Part shown: one piece after another, positions 36,077-47,061 of the stretch
Numbering within the stretch: the first letter of the stretch is position 1
Layout: each line of letters begins with the position of its first letter
NCBI RefSeq assembly: GCF_910591885.1
Contig: NC_063275.1
Coordinates: 2,592,501-2,656,500, forward strand
DNA length: 64,000 nucleotides
Reading direction: 5' to 3'
Source of the DNA: Bombus terrestris
Lineage: Eukaryota > Arthropoda > Insecta > Hymenoptera > Apidae
Notes under the pieces: model-generated
Told to the model about the DNA's origin: nothing
The model's input: only the letters and a program-made list of their open reading frames with translations
Databases searched by the model: none
Made by a program: the position numbers and the translations under genes

Positions 36077-36265
36077 ATGCACGTGGATGCTATTACGTTC
36101 GACTGGAACAGCTCGTCTGTGACTTGGCTCCGCAGCGAACTTGCCGCCAAGATCGCGTCACCAGGACTCGAGAAAGAGGAATGCGTGTGCAAGTTGTACG
36201 AAAATAATGGTGACCGTACAACAGTGTCCTTTCTCGTACGGCAAGCCGGTAATTTAGTTAAATGA
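36077..36265 (+). CDS. Hypothetical 62-aa ORF or terminal exon
   Basis: The ORF begins MHVDAITFDWNSSS and ends RQAGNLVK-stop. It is preceded directly by an acceptor-like GACTTTACAG|GGGAAATCC that keeps the frame open, so it could be a 3' terminal exon. Composition is more protein-like than neighbouring chance ORFs. No domain is recognised, no upstream exon is identified, and it may be chance. Confidence 0.2.
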   Translation: MHVDAITFDWNSSSVTWLRSELAAKIASPGLEKEECVCKLYENNGDRTTVSFLVRQAGNLVK

Positions 36266-36311
36266 TGGCGCGAGATGGGCGACGCCTGTGGCCCGAACAA
36301 CCTACCATTCG

Positions 36312-36312
<1 letters not shown>

Positions 36313-36342
<30 letters not shown>
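36313..36342. repeat. (AGA)n microsatellite
   Basis: About nine AGA/AAG units following GAGTA and ending in GAGGAG. Not in a recognised coding region. Confidence 0.85.
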
Positions 36343-36993
36343 GGAGAAAGAAAGTTTTGGGACCAAGGCGAAAAGAAAGAAACTGAGGGGGCGTGGCACA
36401 ATCAAGGATTAAGTTCAGATGCAAATTTACGTTTCTCGAGAATGCCACTTGCCACGGCTCCTCCCTCGAAAATCGATCAATCCCTCGGCTCCGGTTCGCC
36501 AACTTTGCAGTTTCGACAAGCTGCCCGCGTCCTTCTTTCGTCCATCACGCGCCCAGATTTCATACGTAGCAGCACACGAGTCAATGCAAGATTCGGATCG
36601 GCAGAGAATCATATTCTTGTGCCTTGCAGTGTCAACGTTGTTCCGATTTGCTACGTTTGAAGGTAAACAAAGTCCGGACAAAACATTATCGCCGTTATTT
36701 CTAATCGTCAACCGGAGTTACTCCAAGTACGGGGAACAGCAAGTAATTCCAACATAGGAATTCTTCGACGTTTCCAATGGAAAACTCTAAGATGCACCTT
36801 GGTATGTTACCAACGAGACAGTACATCGCGACATCAAGATTCCCACAGTCGAAGAAGAAATATGCAAATTCAGTAACAGATATAACATAAGAGTTAACAT
36901 CCACTAGTTACTCAATTACTTGACACGTCGGATCAGATCCGCAGGCTAAAAAGATAATGATTCAACTAGAATCACACACACTATAAACCCTTA

Positions 36994-37577
36994 TCAACCC
37001 CTTGACCCACAACCACGGGCATAGCCCGTAGCAGATGATCGGACCAAACGTAAATATCACGGACATAGCCCATGGTATGATAATCGGGACAAACGTAAAT
37101 ATCACGGGCATAGCCCGTAGCAGACAATCGGACCAAACGTAAATATCACGGGCATAGCCCGTAGTAGATGGTCGGACCAAACGTAAATATCACGAGCATA
37201 TTCCATAGTACGATGATCGGACGGAACGTAAATGTCTCGGGCATAGCCCGTAGTACGATGATCTGGCCAAACGTAAATATCACGAGCATAGCCCATGGTA
37301 CGATAATCGAGACAAACGTAAATATCACGGACATAGCCCGTAGCAGACGATCGGCCCAAACGTAAATATCACGGGCATAGCCCGTAGTAGATGGTCGGGC
37401 CAAACGTAAATATCACGAGCATATCCCATAGTACGATAATCGGACGGAACGTAAATGTCACGGGCATAGCCCGTAGTACGTACTAAACAAGTGGTGCGAA
37501 TGGCTCGAAGGGTACGCGAGCTTGTTTACGTTTTCGGGGCAAAATTCTCGAACGTAAATCGTAGGTTAAGGGGTTAA
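36994..37577. mobile_element. Putative piggyBac-like non-autonomous element carrying a minisatellite
   Basis: The left end reads TCAACCCCTTGACCCACAA at 36994. The right end, on the minus strand from 37577, reads TTAACCCCTTAACCTACGA. These are near-perfect inverted repeats of about 19 bp, led by TTAA (decayed to TCAA on the left), as in piggyBac-like transposons. The 584-bp interior has no transposase and is mostly the 44-bp array. The call rests on end symmetry only. Confidence 0.5.
37014..37483. repeat. 44-bp minisatellite with 223-bp (five-unit) higher-order period
   Basis: About ten and a half units of 44-45 bp, each with ACGTAAATATCACGG followed by the hairpin ACGGGCATAGCCCGT. Units differ in ways that recur every fifth unit: GCCCATGGTA occurs at 37068 and again at 37291, 223 bp apart, and flanking variants also match. 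So the array grew by duplicating a five-unit block. ORFs on both strands through it are repeat artefacts. Confidence 0.9.
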
Positions 37578-40500
37578 ACACGACATAGTAGCACGTGAGA
37601 AAAATTTACTAATAATTCTCAATGAGAATTGATCGTAAAATTGATCCATATAAAAAGAGAAGGAAAACGCGAGTTACATTTGAACTTACGACCGACTATT
37701 ACAATTTTATCACTCGTCCCTTTAATAAACCAACGCGTATAATAATCCACCCGAGATATCGTCGCGCGCGATATCGAGACAAGGCGACGTCCATTCGGAA
37801 GATAAGCAAAGGTCGCGACCGTAGAAAAGAACAGGAAGCTGCAAGCCAGAACGACGACCTACATATCGAGTAGCCAACTGCTTATTTCGCAAGTTTGAGC
37901 AGTTGGAACACGGGAAACGCGAATTTGCTGCGTGCTACGGACAAAGGAACGGAGTCTGCACGTACAAAGTCGTAAAGGAAGACAGCTACGTCGTTGGAGC
38001 GATGGCGGAGCTAGGCGAGGCAAGGTGAGGATTTATCTAAACGACGAAAGAGGAGAAACGATAGCGGTCGACGAGGAACGGTATCGCGAAACGCGGAACA
38101 ACGGCTAGAGAAGGCTACTACGTTTGGCAAAGAGAGAAGGAAAATACCATTCATTCGCCTATGTAGGAATTTTCGGATTCGATGTTCGTGCAAAAGGGAA
38201 GCGTCTCTCGCCTGGTCTCATCCTGGCTCTCTCCTCTTCTTCTCTTTCCTCTTGGCGTTCGGTGTTCGAGGGGGCTGTACTGCCGCGGACACGTAGATTC
38301 TATCTTGCCATTCAACCGCCTAGGTAATAAAACTCTCGCGTCCATTATTTACTTGCATTATCGTTACTTTACGCCCACGTGGACGCGCCACGTATTTATG
38401 GTGAAATTATTCAGCATTATTCCGCGGATATGAATAACGCGAGAGATACGACCCACCGATAGGCGGTATAATTCGCTAAATTTTCAAAAGTTCAGCGAGA
38501 AGAGAAAGAAAGTTGTTCTTTTTTTCTGCAACGCTTTCGCTCGAGTTCGACGCGATCGCTGGAAACCACGAAGAGACGTACGGACGACAACTGGAAGGAG
38601 ACGGCGCGCGAGCGAACGAATTGCTTTCCACGAGGGTATCATTGTTCCCCATACATATTTCGTAACTAGATTGGCATTTCTGATGCAAGTCGAGCTACAC
38701 TGACCTTTAAACAACTTTCTTTAGGCTACGCGTGACTTGATCTCAGAACTCGGCTTCTCGGTTGCCTCGTTCACCTACTTGATACTACGTGTTACGTGTT
38801 AGGTGGTGTACGCGCCTGTCTACACGCTCTGTGTTCCAAGTGTAAGAGCATTAAGGCCTGGAACTGCGCGATTTCCGATACCTGCCGATCGACAAATCAC
38901 CTTCGAATCGAGTTATTCTTTCTTTCCTAGAACCTGCGCCGCCTCAAGATATCGCGTCTCGACAAATCGTCGTCACGCTATCGAAGGCTCCGACTATCTC
39001 GCGTGTACGATCCTCGCGGACGCGACTCCACCAGGCGAGCAAAGTTTCCGTTCGCTCGTTGCGATAAACGGCCGAAGCTCTTTCGGAACGAATCACAACG
39101 CACGATACAGAAACGAATTGCTTCGCTCGACGAGAAGCACAAGTGGCTAGTTCGCAAGGCAGCGCACTTGCATCGTGCACGTTACGCGTACATTACGCAA
39201 GTTAAACGTTAGCGTATCGGCGGGCTCGCTGTGACGGCGAATTAATACGTCGGTTAAAATACATCGAGGCGGAGTGAAATTAGCGCGGAAAGCGATACGT
39301 GGGATATTTAACTTCACCGACAGTATCGCGGCAAAAGATCAAAATGATTGCGCAAATCCGCGTTGCAAATTCTACCAACGGTGTCTGTGTGGTCGCATTT
39401 AGACGTATAGGAGGGTTGATAAATTAGGTTGAAGCGGCCGCGACGATGGTAGATCTGTTAATCCCGTCGGTTGGAATTTTGCAAAAGAACCTGATTTCCG
39501 GAAAAATGCGCCTCTTGTTGGAAGAATGCAAAGGAAATTCGAAATACGCGCGTTTCGCAGATCGAACTAGCCCGGTTACCACGCCCCGTAACGCTGACCT
39601 GGCGTATACGTGGCGTTACCGTTAGGCCGCCGACAAATTGCCGTGGTCGAAATTATTCGCCGGTGTTTTTGCTTTGAACGGCGCGAGACAATCGCGTTGA
39701 AGAAAATCACGCGACACGACGCGCCGCGTCTCGACGCGCTCGCTCACGATTTCACCGTAACCACAGGGCAGGAAAATTTATGCGCGCAGACCCAGTGCGC
39801 TCTCCTGCCGTTAAACGTATCATAAATATGAAACAGAGGAAACGAAAGGACGTTCGGGCGACAATGCGCCGGACGAAATAATACGTCGCACCGACCGATG
39901 TCTCTGGCTACTTCTCAGCCTGCACGCTCCGCATACCGCACGAATATTCGCGTTATTAGAGAGACGAAGGGAGGAAAACTGGAGGGAGGAAAAGCGAAGC
40001 GGATCGCGATATCCTTGACGTCGGATACGAAACGACGACGATGGTCGACCGCGGACAGTGACTTTCAGACCAGAAAATTACTTAATGAATATGGACATGC
40101 AACGCATTATGGGATATTAAAAGGCACGTGCGCACGTGCGCGCGTGGGCACATCTTCGTTGTTTCGTGCCCTCCCATCGCGCTGCTTGACAGCCGACAGT
40201 TTGCGTTGCGTTAGTGAACGCGCGACAAACCAACGCACCCCTCTCTTCCCTTAACCTTTGCATGGAGCGATGAAGGGTAGCGCGCGCAAGCCTAACCGCG
40301 CAACACAAGATACCATTTCACGCTGTTTACCTACGAGAAAAGGGGGACCACGTTTGGAATCGACGACGGCCGTCGATACCTGTCTCACAGCCTATCATTC
40401 GAACGTAATCAAATTCTCGTCGAATTTTCTCCCCTTCCGGCTCGATCGGTCAACTATCCCGCCCCGATTCTCGTTGACGCCTTCTGGTCGTAGGAAACAC

Positions 40501-42320
40501 CCAAATTAAATTGGCCCGGCTTTACGGTTCTTTCAGCCTGGAACGTGTACAGGCTGCTTCTTTTTAAGAACGTAGCCCGATCGATGTGGAACGTTTCTAT
40601 CGATAATTTGCGCAAGTCGCGTGGCTGATCTCCGGTTGGATATATCGTTAGGGCTTACGGCACGGCTGGTAGGCCGGTTGGCTCGCCTGCCGCTTCATCA
40701 TCGATCTCATTGTGTTAGACGGTCGTCTCACGCGATTCGCGCATCCCGTGAATCCACTCCCCTCGTTAGGAACCACGCGTCGTATATTACACGAACATGC
40801 CGCATACTCGGCAACGCATAAATCTACGCGCAAGGACAAATTGCCATTAAATCGAACCATTAAATCGAAGCGACCAGCTTTCCTCGCTCGGCCGCCAAAC
40901 CTCGCCGCCGCTAAGAAAAACTCGTCTCGTTCCTTTCGAATCTTCGATCGGTTTTTCTTTCGGCGACTTACGCGCGCCATAGTAGCAACCAAAGGATCGG
41001 TTCGAGTTGAAGGGGTTGCGCAGAATCAGCCGGCATTACGCCGATAATTCCGTGGCGATTAAACGGCCGGCATCGTGCGTTTTAAGCGAGTGTGCTTTTT
41101 GCGCTGACCGTTTCATTATCGTACCTTATTAAATTTCCAGGTGCAGCGGTCGGATGATTCGCCGTCTCGCTCGTCCCTTGTGATCACGATCGCCGCTGCT
41201 CCACGCGCACGATGATCGACGATCATGGTCGCTCGGAGGAGGAAGATTATCGTTATCGAGCCGGAGCAGTTACGCAATGACGCGCATGAGTCACTGAAAA
41301 GTCGTTGCAGGGTGATCCCTGTGGCAAAACCGGGATCACTCTTGGCAACGACGTGCCGCATTAGCGTGATTACACGCTTCGCTCGCGGACGAGTCAGCTG
41401 GTAGCGCGTTCAACTTCCGTGCTACCTGGCCATCCCCCTTGTAATTTGCACCTGGTGCTTTGATTCTATCTACTCTGTGCGCCGTAATCCCGATAATACC
41501 ACCCCCGCTTCGAAGTTGTTAACACACAGGGACGCAAGCGGTCGCCAACTTTTTCCATAGTCGCTGTTCCATTCGCTTTACACGATCCCTGTAGCTTCCA
41601 TCGTTCGGTTAAACAGAAGGAAACGCGTTGGCCGACCAGCCCCATACGGGTGATGCTATAAATCAAAAAATGGAAGAAACCGTTTAATCATCTTGTCGGC
41701 TCGCGGTTCGTTCGTATACGTTACAAGGATCGACTATTACGAAGGCGTTGTTGCGTTGACGAAGGCTATATCGCGGCTTTCCGCTTAGAACATCGTTACG
41801 GTCTCTCTCTTTTTACTTTTCTCTCTGTCGCTCGCTCGCTCGTTCGCTCGCTCTGTGTGTAGAAACTCACGTAAACTCGGCTGCTAACCCCCGCCGCTAA
41901 TGCACTTTTAATTAATTAAACGAGCCAATGGGGCGGCCCCTGTTCCTTCGTAGTCTCGTGCCGACCTCGCGTGTCGACTGTCCGCTCTAGGTGCAAACTC
42001 ATCCCTCCGGAGAGAACTCCCTTTCCCACCCTCTTGCCCCATTGATCCGTCCTTTTTCACTCTCTTTCAAACTGTCCTCGCGCTTCCGTTACTGCCCGAT
42101 ATAACCCTAGCTTAAAAGCTTTTAGCCGACAAACGAGCCGCGCGATCCTCTTCCCAATCACGTGGATCCTTTTCTTTCCCAGCTAACGTGTCCGCTCGTG
42201 TTCGATTTGAACGCGCGTATCAATATCAATTTCAATCCTCGTTTCTTCGAATTGACTGGGAAAAAGAAAGAGAGAAAGAAAAAGGGAAAGAAAAGAAGGG
42301 TACAGGTATACCGATATTTT
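37578..42320. other. Non-coding stretch
   Basis: About 4.7 kb with many short chance ORFs and no domain. It includes a GCTCGCTC-type microsatellite near 41826-41854 and alternating CG/CA sequence near 40124-40148. It may be regulatory DNA; no site is named. Confidence 0.4.
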
Positions 42321-44005
42321 TTAACGGTAGAACTATCACATCGGTCGAATCGACTGGTTTTACAATTTTATTTTTAAATTCCTACTTCATGTTGTATCTT
42401 TTTTCCGCAATGATGTAATCACTTTCGCAACGATTACTGAAAGAATAATATAATGAATTTTATTTTGGTTTTTACGTATTCAAGCTGAAAATAATTTTGC
42501 ATCAAGGCTATTTATACCAATACCAGGCAAAATGACTGGTACTTGTCGAAATGTAAAAGGGTACTGTGATCTGTTTATCGAACCCCGAGTAACCAGTTTC
42601 TTCGTTTTGTACAACTTCCCACACGTTTTTTCAATTTTTATTGCGTATCGTTCAATACGACGATATCGGCTATCGGGAAAATTCCGGATCGATCGCTAGA
42701 TCGCTAGATGCTAACGCTAGAAATACCACGGCAGTCAAAACGACTGGTTCTACAGTTTTATAAATGTGTCAACCCTCGTTAAAAATGTACTGCATAACAT
42801 GGAATCCCTTCTGTAAGAAAATAATAAATCAATGAATACAATACAATTGTAAATACAAAATACAATAGAATAATAAAATACAAATATTTTATTATTACGT
42901 ATTTTTTAAAGAACAGTCATTTCGATTGGTTTTGGTAGAAACAGCTTCGTGTAAACACTTTGACTGCTAAGTTGGTCATTGGTGCAATTGGTTACAATTG
43001 TAAAAATTGTATGAAAATTGACAGTTGGGGTATTTTGAATATAACCGATAAATAGAAGATACTTTGAAATAAAAAGTGCCCCATTGGACGATTAAACATT
43101 TTTATTAGAACGTCAATAAAAAAAAAAAAAATGAGAACAAATGTTGCACCTAACGGTGCACTGTGTTAAAACACTTTAAATAAATGTGGCTCATCTATGC
43201 AATTTGGATGATAGGTGGTCACCTTTATGGTCCGATTCTTAGCAATTTTTCATCCTAACTGTTTAACATTTTTCTTATAGCATTCTCTGCAAAATTTTCC
43301 TGCCAGGTACGCTTGCCCTTCTTTCTTTCGCGTTTCATGTCGCGATCTTTGTCGAATAAGTATATTTGACGGCTCTGGTGAACGAAACTGTGTAAGGTGC
43401 GATGCGAGCGCCATTCTAAAATCTGATACCTCGATTTTTGTTTTTCTTGCTTGTTTATAGAGTATCGTCGCGTTTGAAATTGATGTATTTAACGATAACT
43501 CTAAAGCTAATTTTATATACCACACGAGGTGGTGTAAAATATACTATCATTTGATCTGATAAATCTACAGCACATTTTCCTCTCTTGTAATCTACCACTA
43601 CCATTGGTTTATCAGAAACATAATTTTCTTTGCGGACCTCTACCATTTCGGCCGAATGTTTTCTCGAAATCATAAAAATAATCATAATACTGTTTACTAA
43701 TATCTTCTACACGTTTCAACAATATATTCTGCACGTTTTGCTTACGAAATAACGAATGGTTTGTTGAAATAAACGAAGCCTTGTTACAATATGTCGCTAT
43801 TAACTGTTAGCAAGGCGCTACGGTGGTCACCCGTGAACACCAATGAGATAAACGGTCCATTGGGAAGGAATGTTGTTCTACGTCATCAATTTATTATTTT
43901 GCCATTATATGCTTTGTATAATAAAATACTGCCGTGGCGCCCTCTGCGAAACATGTAGTTTCGGCGTGGCAGTCAAAGTGTTACTATCGGTAGTTTTAGT
44001 GTTAA
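42321..44005 (-). mobile_element. Degenerate piggyBac-like element with TTAA ends
   Basis: The left end is TTAACGGTAGAACTATC at 42321. The right end, read inward on the minus strand from 44005, is TTAACACTAAAACTACC. They match at 13 of 17 positions and both begin with TTAA, the piggyBac target. A subterminal motif with CAGTC...GACTGGT recurs near 42351, 42533, 42731-42748, 42914-42930 and 43970. The transposase remnant at 43256-43685 lies inside on the minus strand. At 1.7 kb the element lacks most of the transposase gene. Confidence 0.75.
43250..43685 (-). pseudogene. piggyBac-like transposase C-terminal remnant, frameshifted
   Basis: Two minus-strand frames make one transposase tail. The first, from 43685, includes MISRKHSAEMVEV and KPMVVVDYKRGKCAVDLSDQ, the conserved end of the DDE domain. 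The second frame, from about 43525, continues WYIKLALELSLNTSISNATI and ends with a Cys-containing tail (KFCRECYKK), like the C-terminal zinc-binding region of piggyBac transposases. The frameshift lies near 43510-43525. The N-terminal two thirds are missing. It is not functional. Confidence 0.85.
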
Positions 44006-46861
44006 CCTATACAACCTCTGTTAACGCGATCTTACGTTCAAATATCGATCGTTATCCACCTTATGCCTAGTTTACGAGCACCGCGATCGCCGCTATTACG
44101 ATCATTGCCAGTTTAAGGCTATAAACCGGTTATTAAAGTTAATTACATGTATTTCAAGCTGAATTAAACGATGCGATTTAATCCGTTTCGTAGGCCGGTC
44201 TCTGCTCTTAACACGATTCGCCAACCATCCGTCCTTTTCCCAACGATTTTCCTCGCTATTTACAAGCCTACTCCACCCACACCACGTTCCAACCGGAAAG
44301 ACTCGCGGCTGTTAACCACGACCGTTCACGAAGAAATTGCGTCTTCTTCTTGGAACGAAGGAAACGATGGCGCGACGAACAATCGACAAAGTAGGTATCG
44401 AAATCGAAAGACACGACGATATTTACGAGGCTAGAGAACGCCTCAGAGAGAGAGAGAGAGGGAGGGAGAGGTGACCGTTACAGTCTCGTTAATTAAATGG
44501 TTTATAAGCTTGACTAAATATTCGAATCTTTGCATTCAATTAGTTACGGGTCGCCGAGGGCGATGTCTCGAAAAGCGCGACTATACACGGTAGATAGGGT
44601 TGCTTGGGGCTGCGAGATGCAAGACGATTAGAATGAATGGCCGCCATAAATCAGGTTGCTCGTTGGAACGGACGCGACGCGACGCGGCTCGGCGCGACGC
44701 AAGGGGATGTAAGGAGGTGCAAGGAGGCGCGGAATACGTGGACTCGGGTTAGCTCGTCCTACCGCTACCTGGGACCACCGATCCCGTGGACCTCCGCATC
44801 CCGTGCATCGTTTCACCATCACAGCTCTCCCTTTCGCCGGTTCTCTCCGATGTGCTCGCGAGCCTCGTTTGCCCCGTTTTCTCCTTTAACCGTGGCTAAT
44901 CTAAAACCTACTGCTCACGGTCGCGACATCGGCCTATCCGAATAATGCTGATCCAGCGGCCGCTTCTTCGTTCGGTTCGTGTTCCTTCGGCCGTGCACGC
45001 GCTTGTGCTCGTGCCCGATCCCGCTCGTCGACCCGTGCCGTGCTGCGGCTTTGTTCGTGTCCACCGAAAATAAACGAGCCACGAGCTGACACGGTTCGAA
45101 CGAGCCTGCTTTTTTCCTCTACCTTTTTGCCCTCCCCCTTCCTCCAGCTCGTCGTCCCTTTTTCTCTCTGCCTGTCTGCCCTTGCACCGCTTTCAGACGG
45201 ATCTAATTATCGCAGTCGCTTTTATTGATTCGCCTAAGAATTTATTAGCCTGTGACCTCCGCATTCGCGGCCTTCGTTTTGTTCGCCACGACACGACTAA
45301 CGACACCGGCCCATGAAACTTCATTCGCTCGACTCTCGATACGGGGAAACTACGTGGCTTCGCATCGGCGAAACGACGTCGATTCCGACCGATCGAATCG
45401 CGTGCTGTTTTCGATCATTCGCCACTTTGCAGGCAGCTGCGTGTTCGTCGAATGGCGCGATCGAGTTCGAATACGACAGTTCCTGGATTCGTAGTTTCGT
45501 GGAAAACGACACCGTATCTCGTATCTCGGCGGAACGTTTGCAAAGCCGCGCGCACGCGCGTCTCTCAAGCTGCCCCGTAGCCGTAACGGATGACACACTT
45601 TTCGCGGAAATTCGCAACGCGAGCGAAATGCGTAGAACGAAGAAAGCCGGTGAAAGCTGGAACATAGTGATTTTCATTGGCCACGGGAAATCGCCACCCC
45701 TGATTCGCTACTCGTTTAGCTGGCGACCCAGGGAGCCAGCCATCTGCAGGATCAACATCTCGTTCGAGGCGGTAGCGATCGGAAAGTTTTAATACTACGA
45801 AGAATCCGATGATATCTCGGTAAGGCGAAGACGGTGTCGCATCACAATACGTGGAACGTGATCCTTGCGTCAAGCAGCGTATTCATCGATATAAACTGCT
45901 CGTTCGTTTCATCCCCCTAACGATTCTGCCGTCGATCATACTACAAGTTTCCAATATCCAGGACGTAAACGAAAGCGGTGTATTTCGTGGAAACTTGTCT
46001 ATTGAAAAACGTCGATAAAGATGATCGATGGAATGCAGGTAAGATACCAGCAGCGAAATTCTATCTTTCGGCCAATTGCTCGGTGGAATTTTTAGTTCAC
46101 GCAACGGCCGTTTTCGCCGATTTCGCAGATCGTACGACGATCGACTCGTATTCGTCGTAACGACGTTTGCTGCGCATGAATTCGTTGCTATTAATGGTTC
46201 CTAACGAGCGGATAGCAATTCCATTACGATTAGCCTGACGCGCTTTGTGCGGCTGGAATGTTTGAGCAAGTGCGTGGGCGTGAAACGTGGTCGGGGATGA
46301 CGATTGTTCGGAGGCAGCAAGGTATATCCACGTGCGTGTGTAGGGACGCGCGTGTGTGCGCCGGTAAGCGCATACACGAGCGATGGACGAGACGAAAACT
46401 CGGCTCCTCCACTACTCCACTCAGCGGTGAGCATGTTTCCTGATGGGGTCATCAGCGCGAATTAACATACTGGGTGGACTCGTATGACACGCACACGTGC
46501 GCTTCTTTACCAACCTTTCCATCTGACTCAGTCAGCCTTTCTCTTTCTCGTCTTTGCCCTCTTCCTCTTCCCTTTCCTTTTCGTTTCGTCCCGTCACCCT
46601 CCCCCGTTTTCTTTCAATTTTCTTTGCTTTGTCCCCTGTGATCTGGTCGCGTCTTGTATCCTCTCGCCCTTTTCTCATTTCCTGGCTTCGTAGATCCGTC
46701 GCTCTGTCGTTCCTCTCACCTTTCCCCCTCTGTTTCTTCTATGTTCGCACCGGCGAAAAAGGGAAAACAGAGACTCAAACGGTTTCAGACGGCGGATCTA
46801 TCGGTTTAGACGCGATATGACAGAGCACGCGAAAATGCAAAGCATAGCTACGTATGTTATA
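44006..46861. other. Non-coding stretch
   Basis: Includes a GA-rich run near 44446-44472 and GCGAC/AAGG pentamer-like sequence at 44666-44732. A 159-codon ORF at 45313-45792 has no recognised domain. No exon is called. Confidence 0.4.
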
Positions 46862-46911
46862 TTGGGTTAACAACTAAGTGATTGCGGAGTTTGTCATTAG
46901 GTGGCATTGAC
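46862..46911 (+). mobile_element. Half copy of the mariner-type miniature element (C1)
   Basis: Begins after TA with TTGGGTTAACAACTAAGTGA and runs through the loop sequence TTAGGTGGCATTGAC. It then breaks where the second arm should begin; the arm is replaced by CGTAACTAC. It is a left arm plus loop without the right arm. Confidence 0.8.
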
Positions 46912-47061
46912 GTAACTACTTTTTCCTCTAGCGGAGATAACCAGCTATTGGGTTGGCAACTAAGTGATTGGGGATTTTGTCATTAGGTGGCATTGACAAA
47001 ATCCGCAATCACTTAGTTGCCAACCCAATACCTGGTTATCTCCGCTAAAAAAATAGTTACG
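46911..47061. repeat. Older palindrome interrupted at its centre by element C2
   Basis: The left arm at 46911-46945 ends AGCGGAGATAACCAGC. The right arm at 47031-47061 begins CCTGGTTATCTCCGCT and continues to AATAGTTACG, matching the outer GTAACTA of the left arm. Without the inserted element and one TA copy, the two 15-bp inner arms would face each other across CTAC. It looks like a separate foldback element or hairpin. Confidence 0.75.
46948..47028. mobile_element. Palindromic mariner-type miniature element, copy C2 (81 bp)
   Basis: The best-preserved copy: arms of about 36 bp starting TTGGGTTGGCAACTAAGTGA differ at only one or two positions. The loop is TTAGGTGGCAT. TA flanks both sides (46946-46947 and 47029-47030). 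It has no coding capacity and is expected to be mobilised only by a mariner transposase supplied elsewhere. It inserted into the central TA of an older palindrome. Confidence 0.9.

Larger units (their letters stand above)
35453..36993. other. Non-coding stretch with a small unassigned ORF
   Basis: It contains an (AGA)n tract at about 36313-36342 and a 62-codon ORF at 36077-36265 described separately. Nothing else is supported. Confidence 0.4.

Noticed and set aside
36962..37403. Minus-strand ORFs of 72-85 codons with repeating IFTFGPI or DIYVW
   Set aside because: They read through the 44-bp array; unit length is not a multiple of three and frames shift between units.
45313..45792. 159-codon plus-strand ORF
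   Set aside because: No domain, opposite-strand frames equally open, and no transcript signals.
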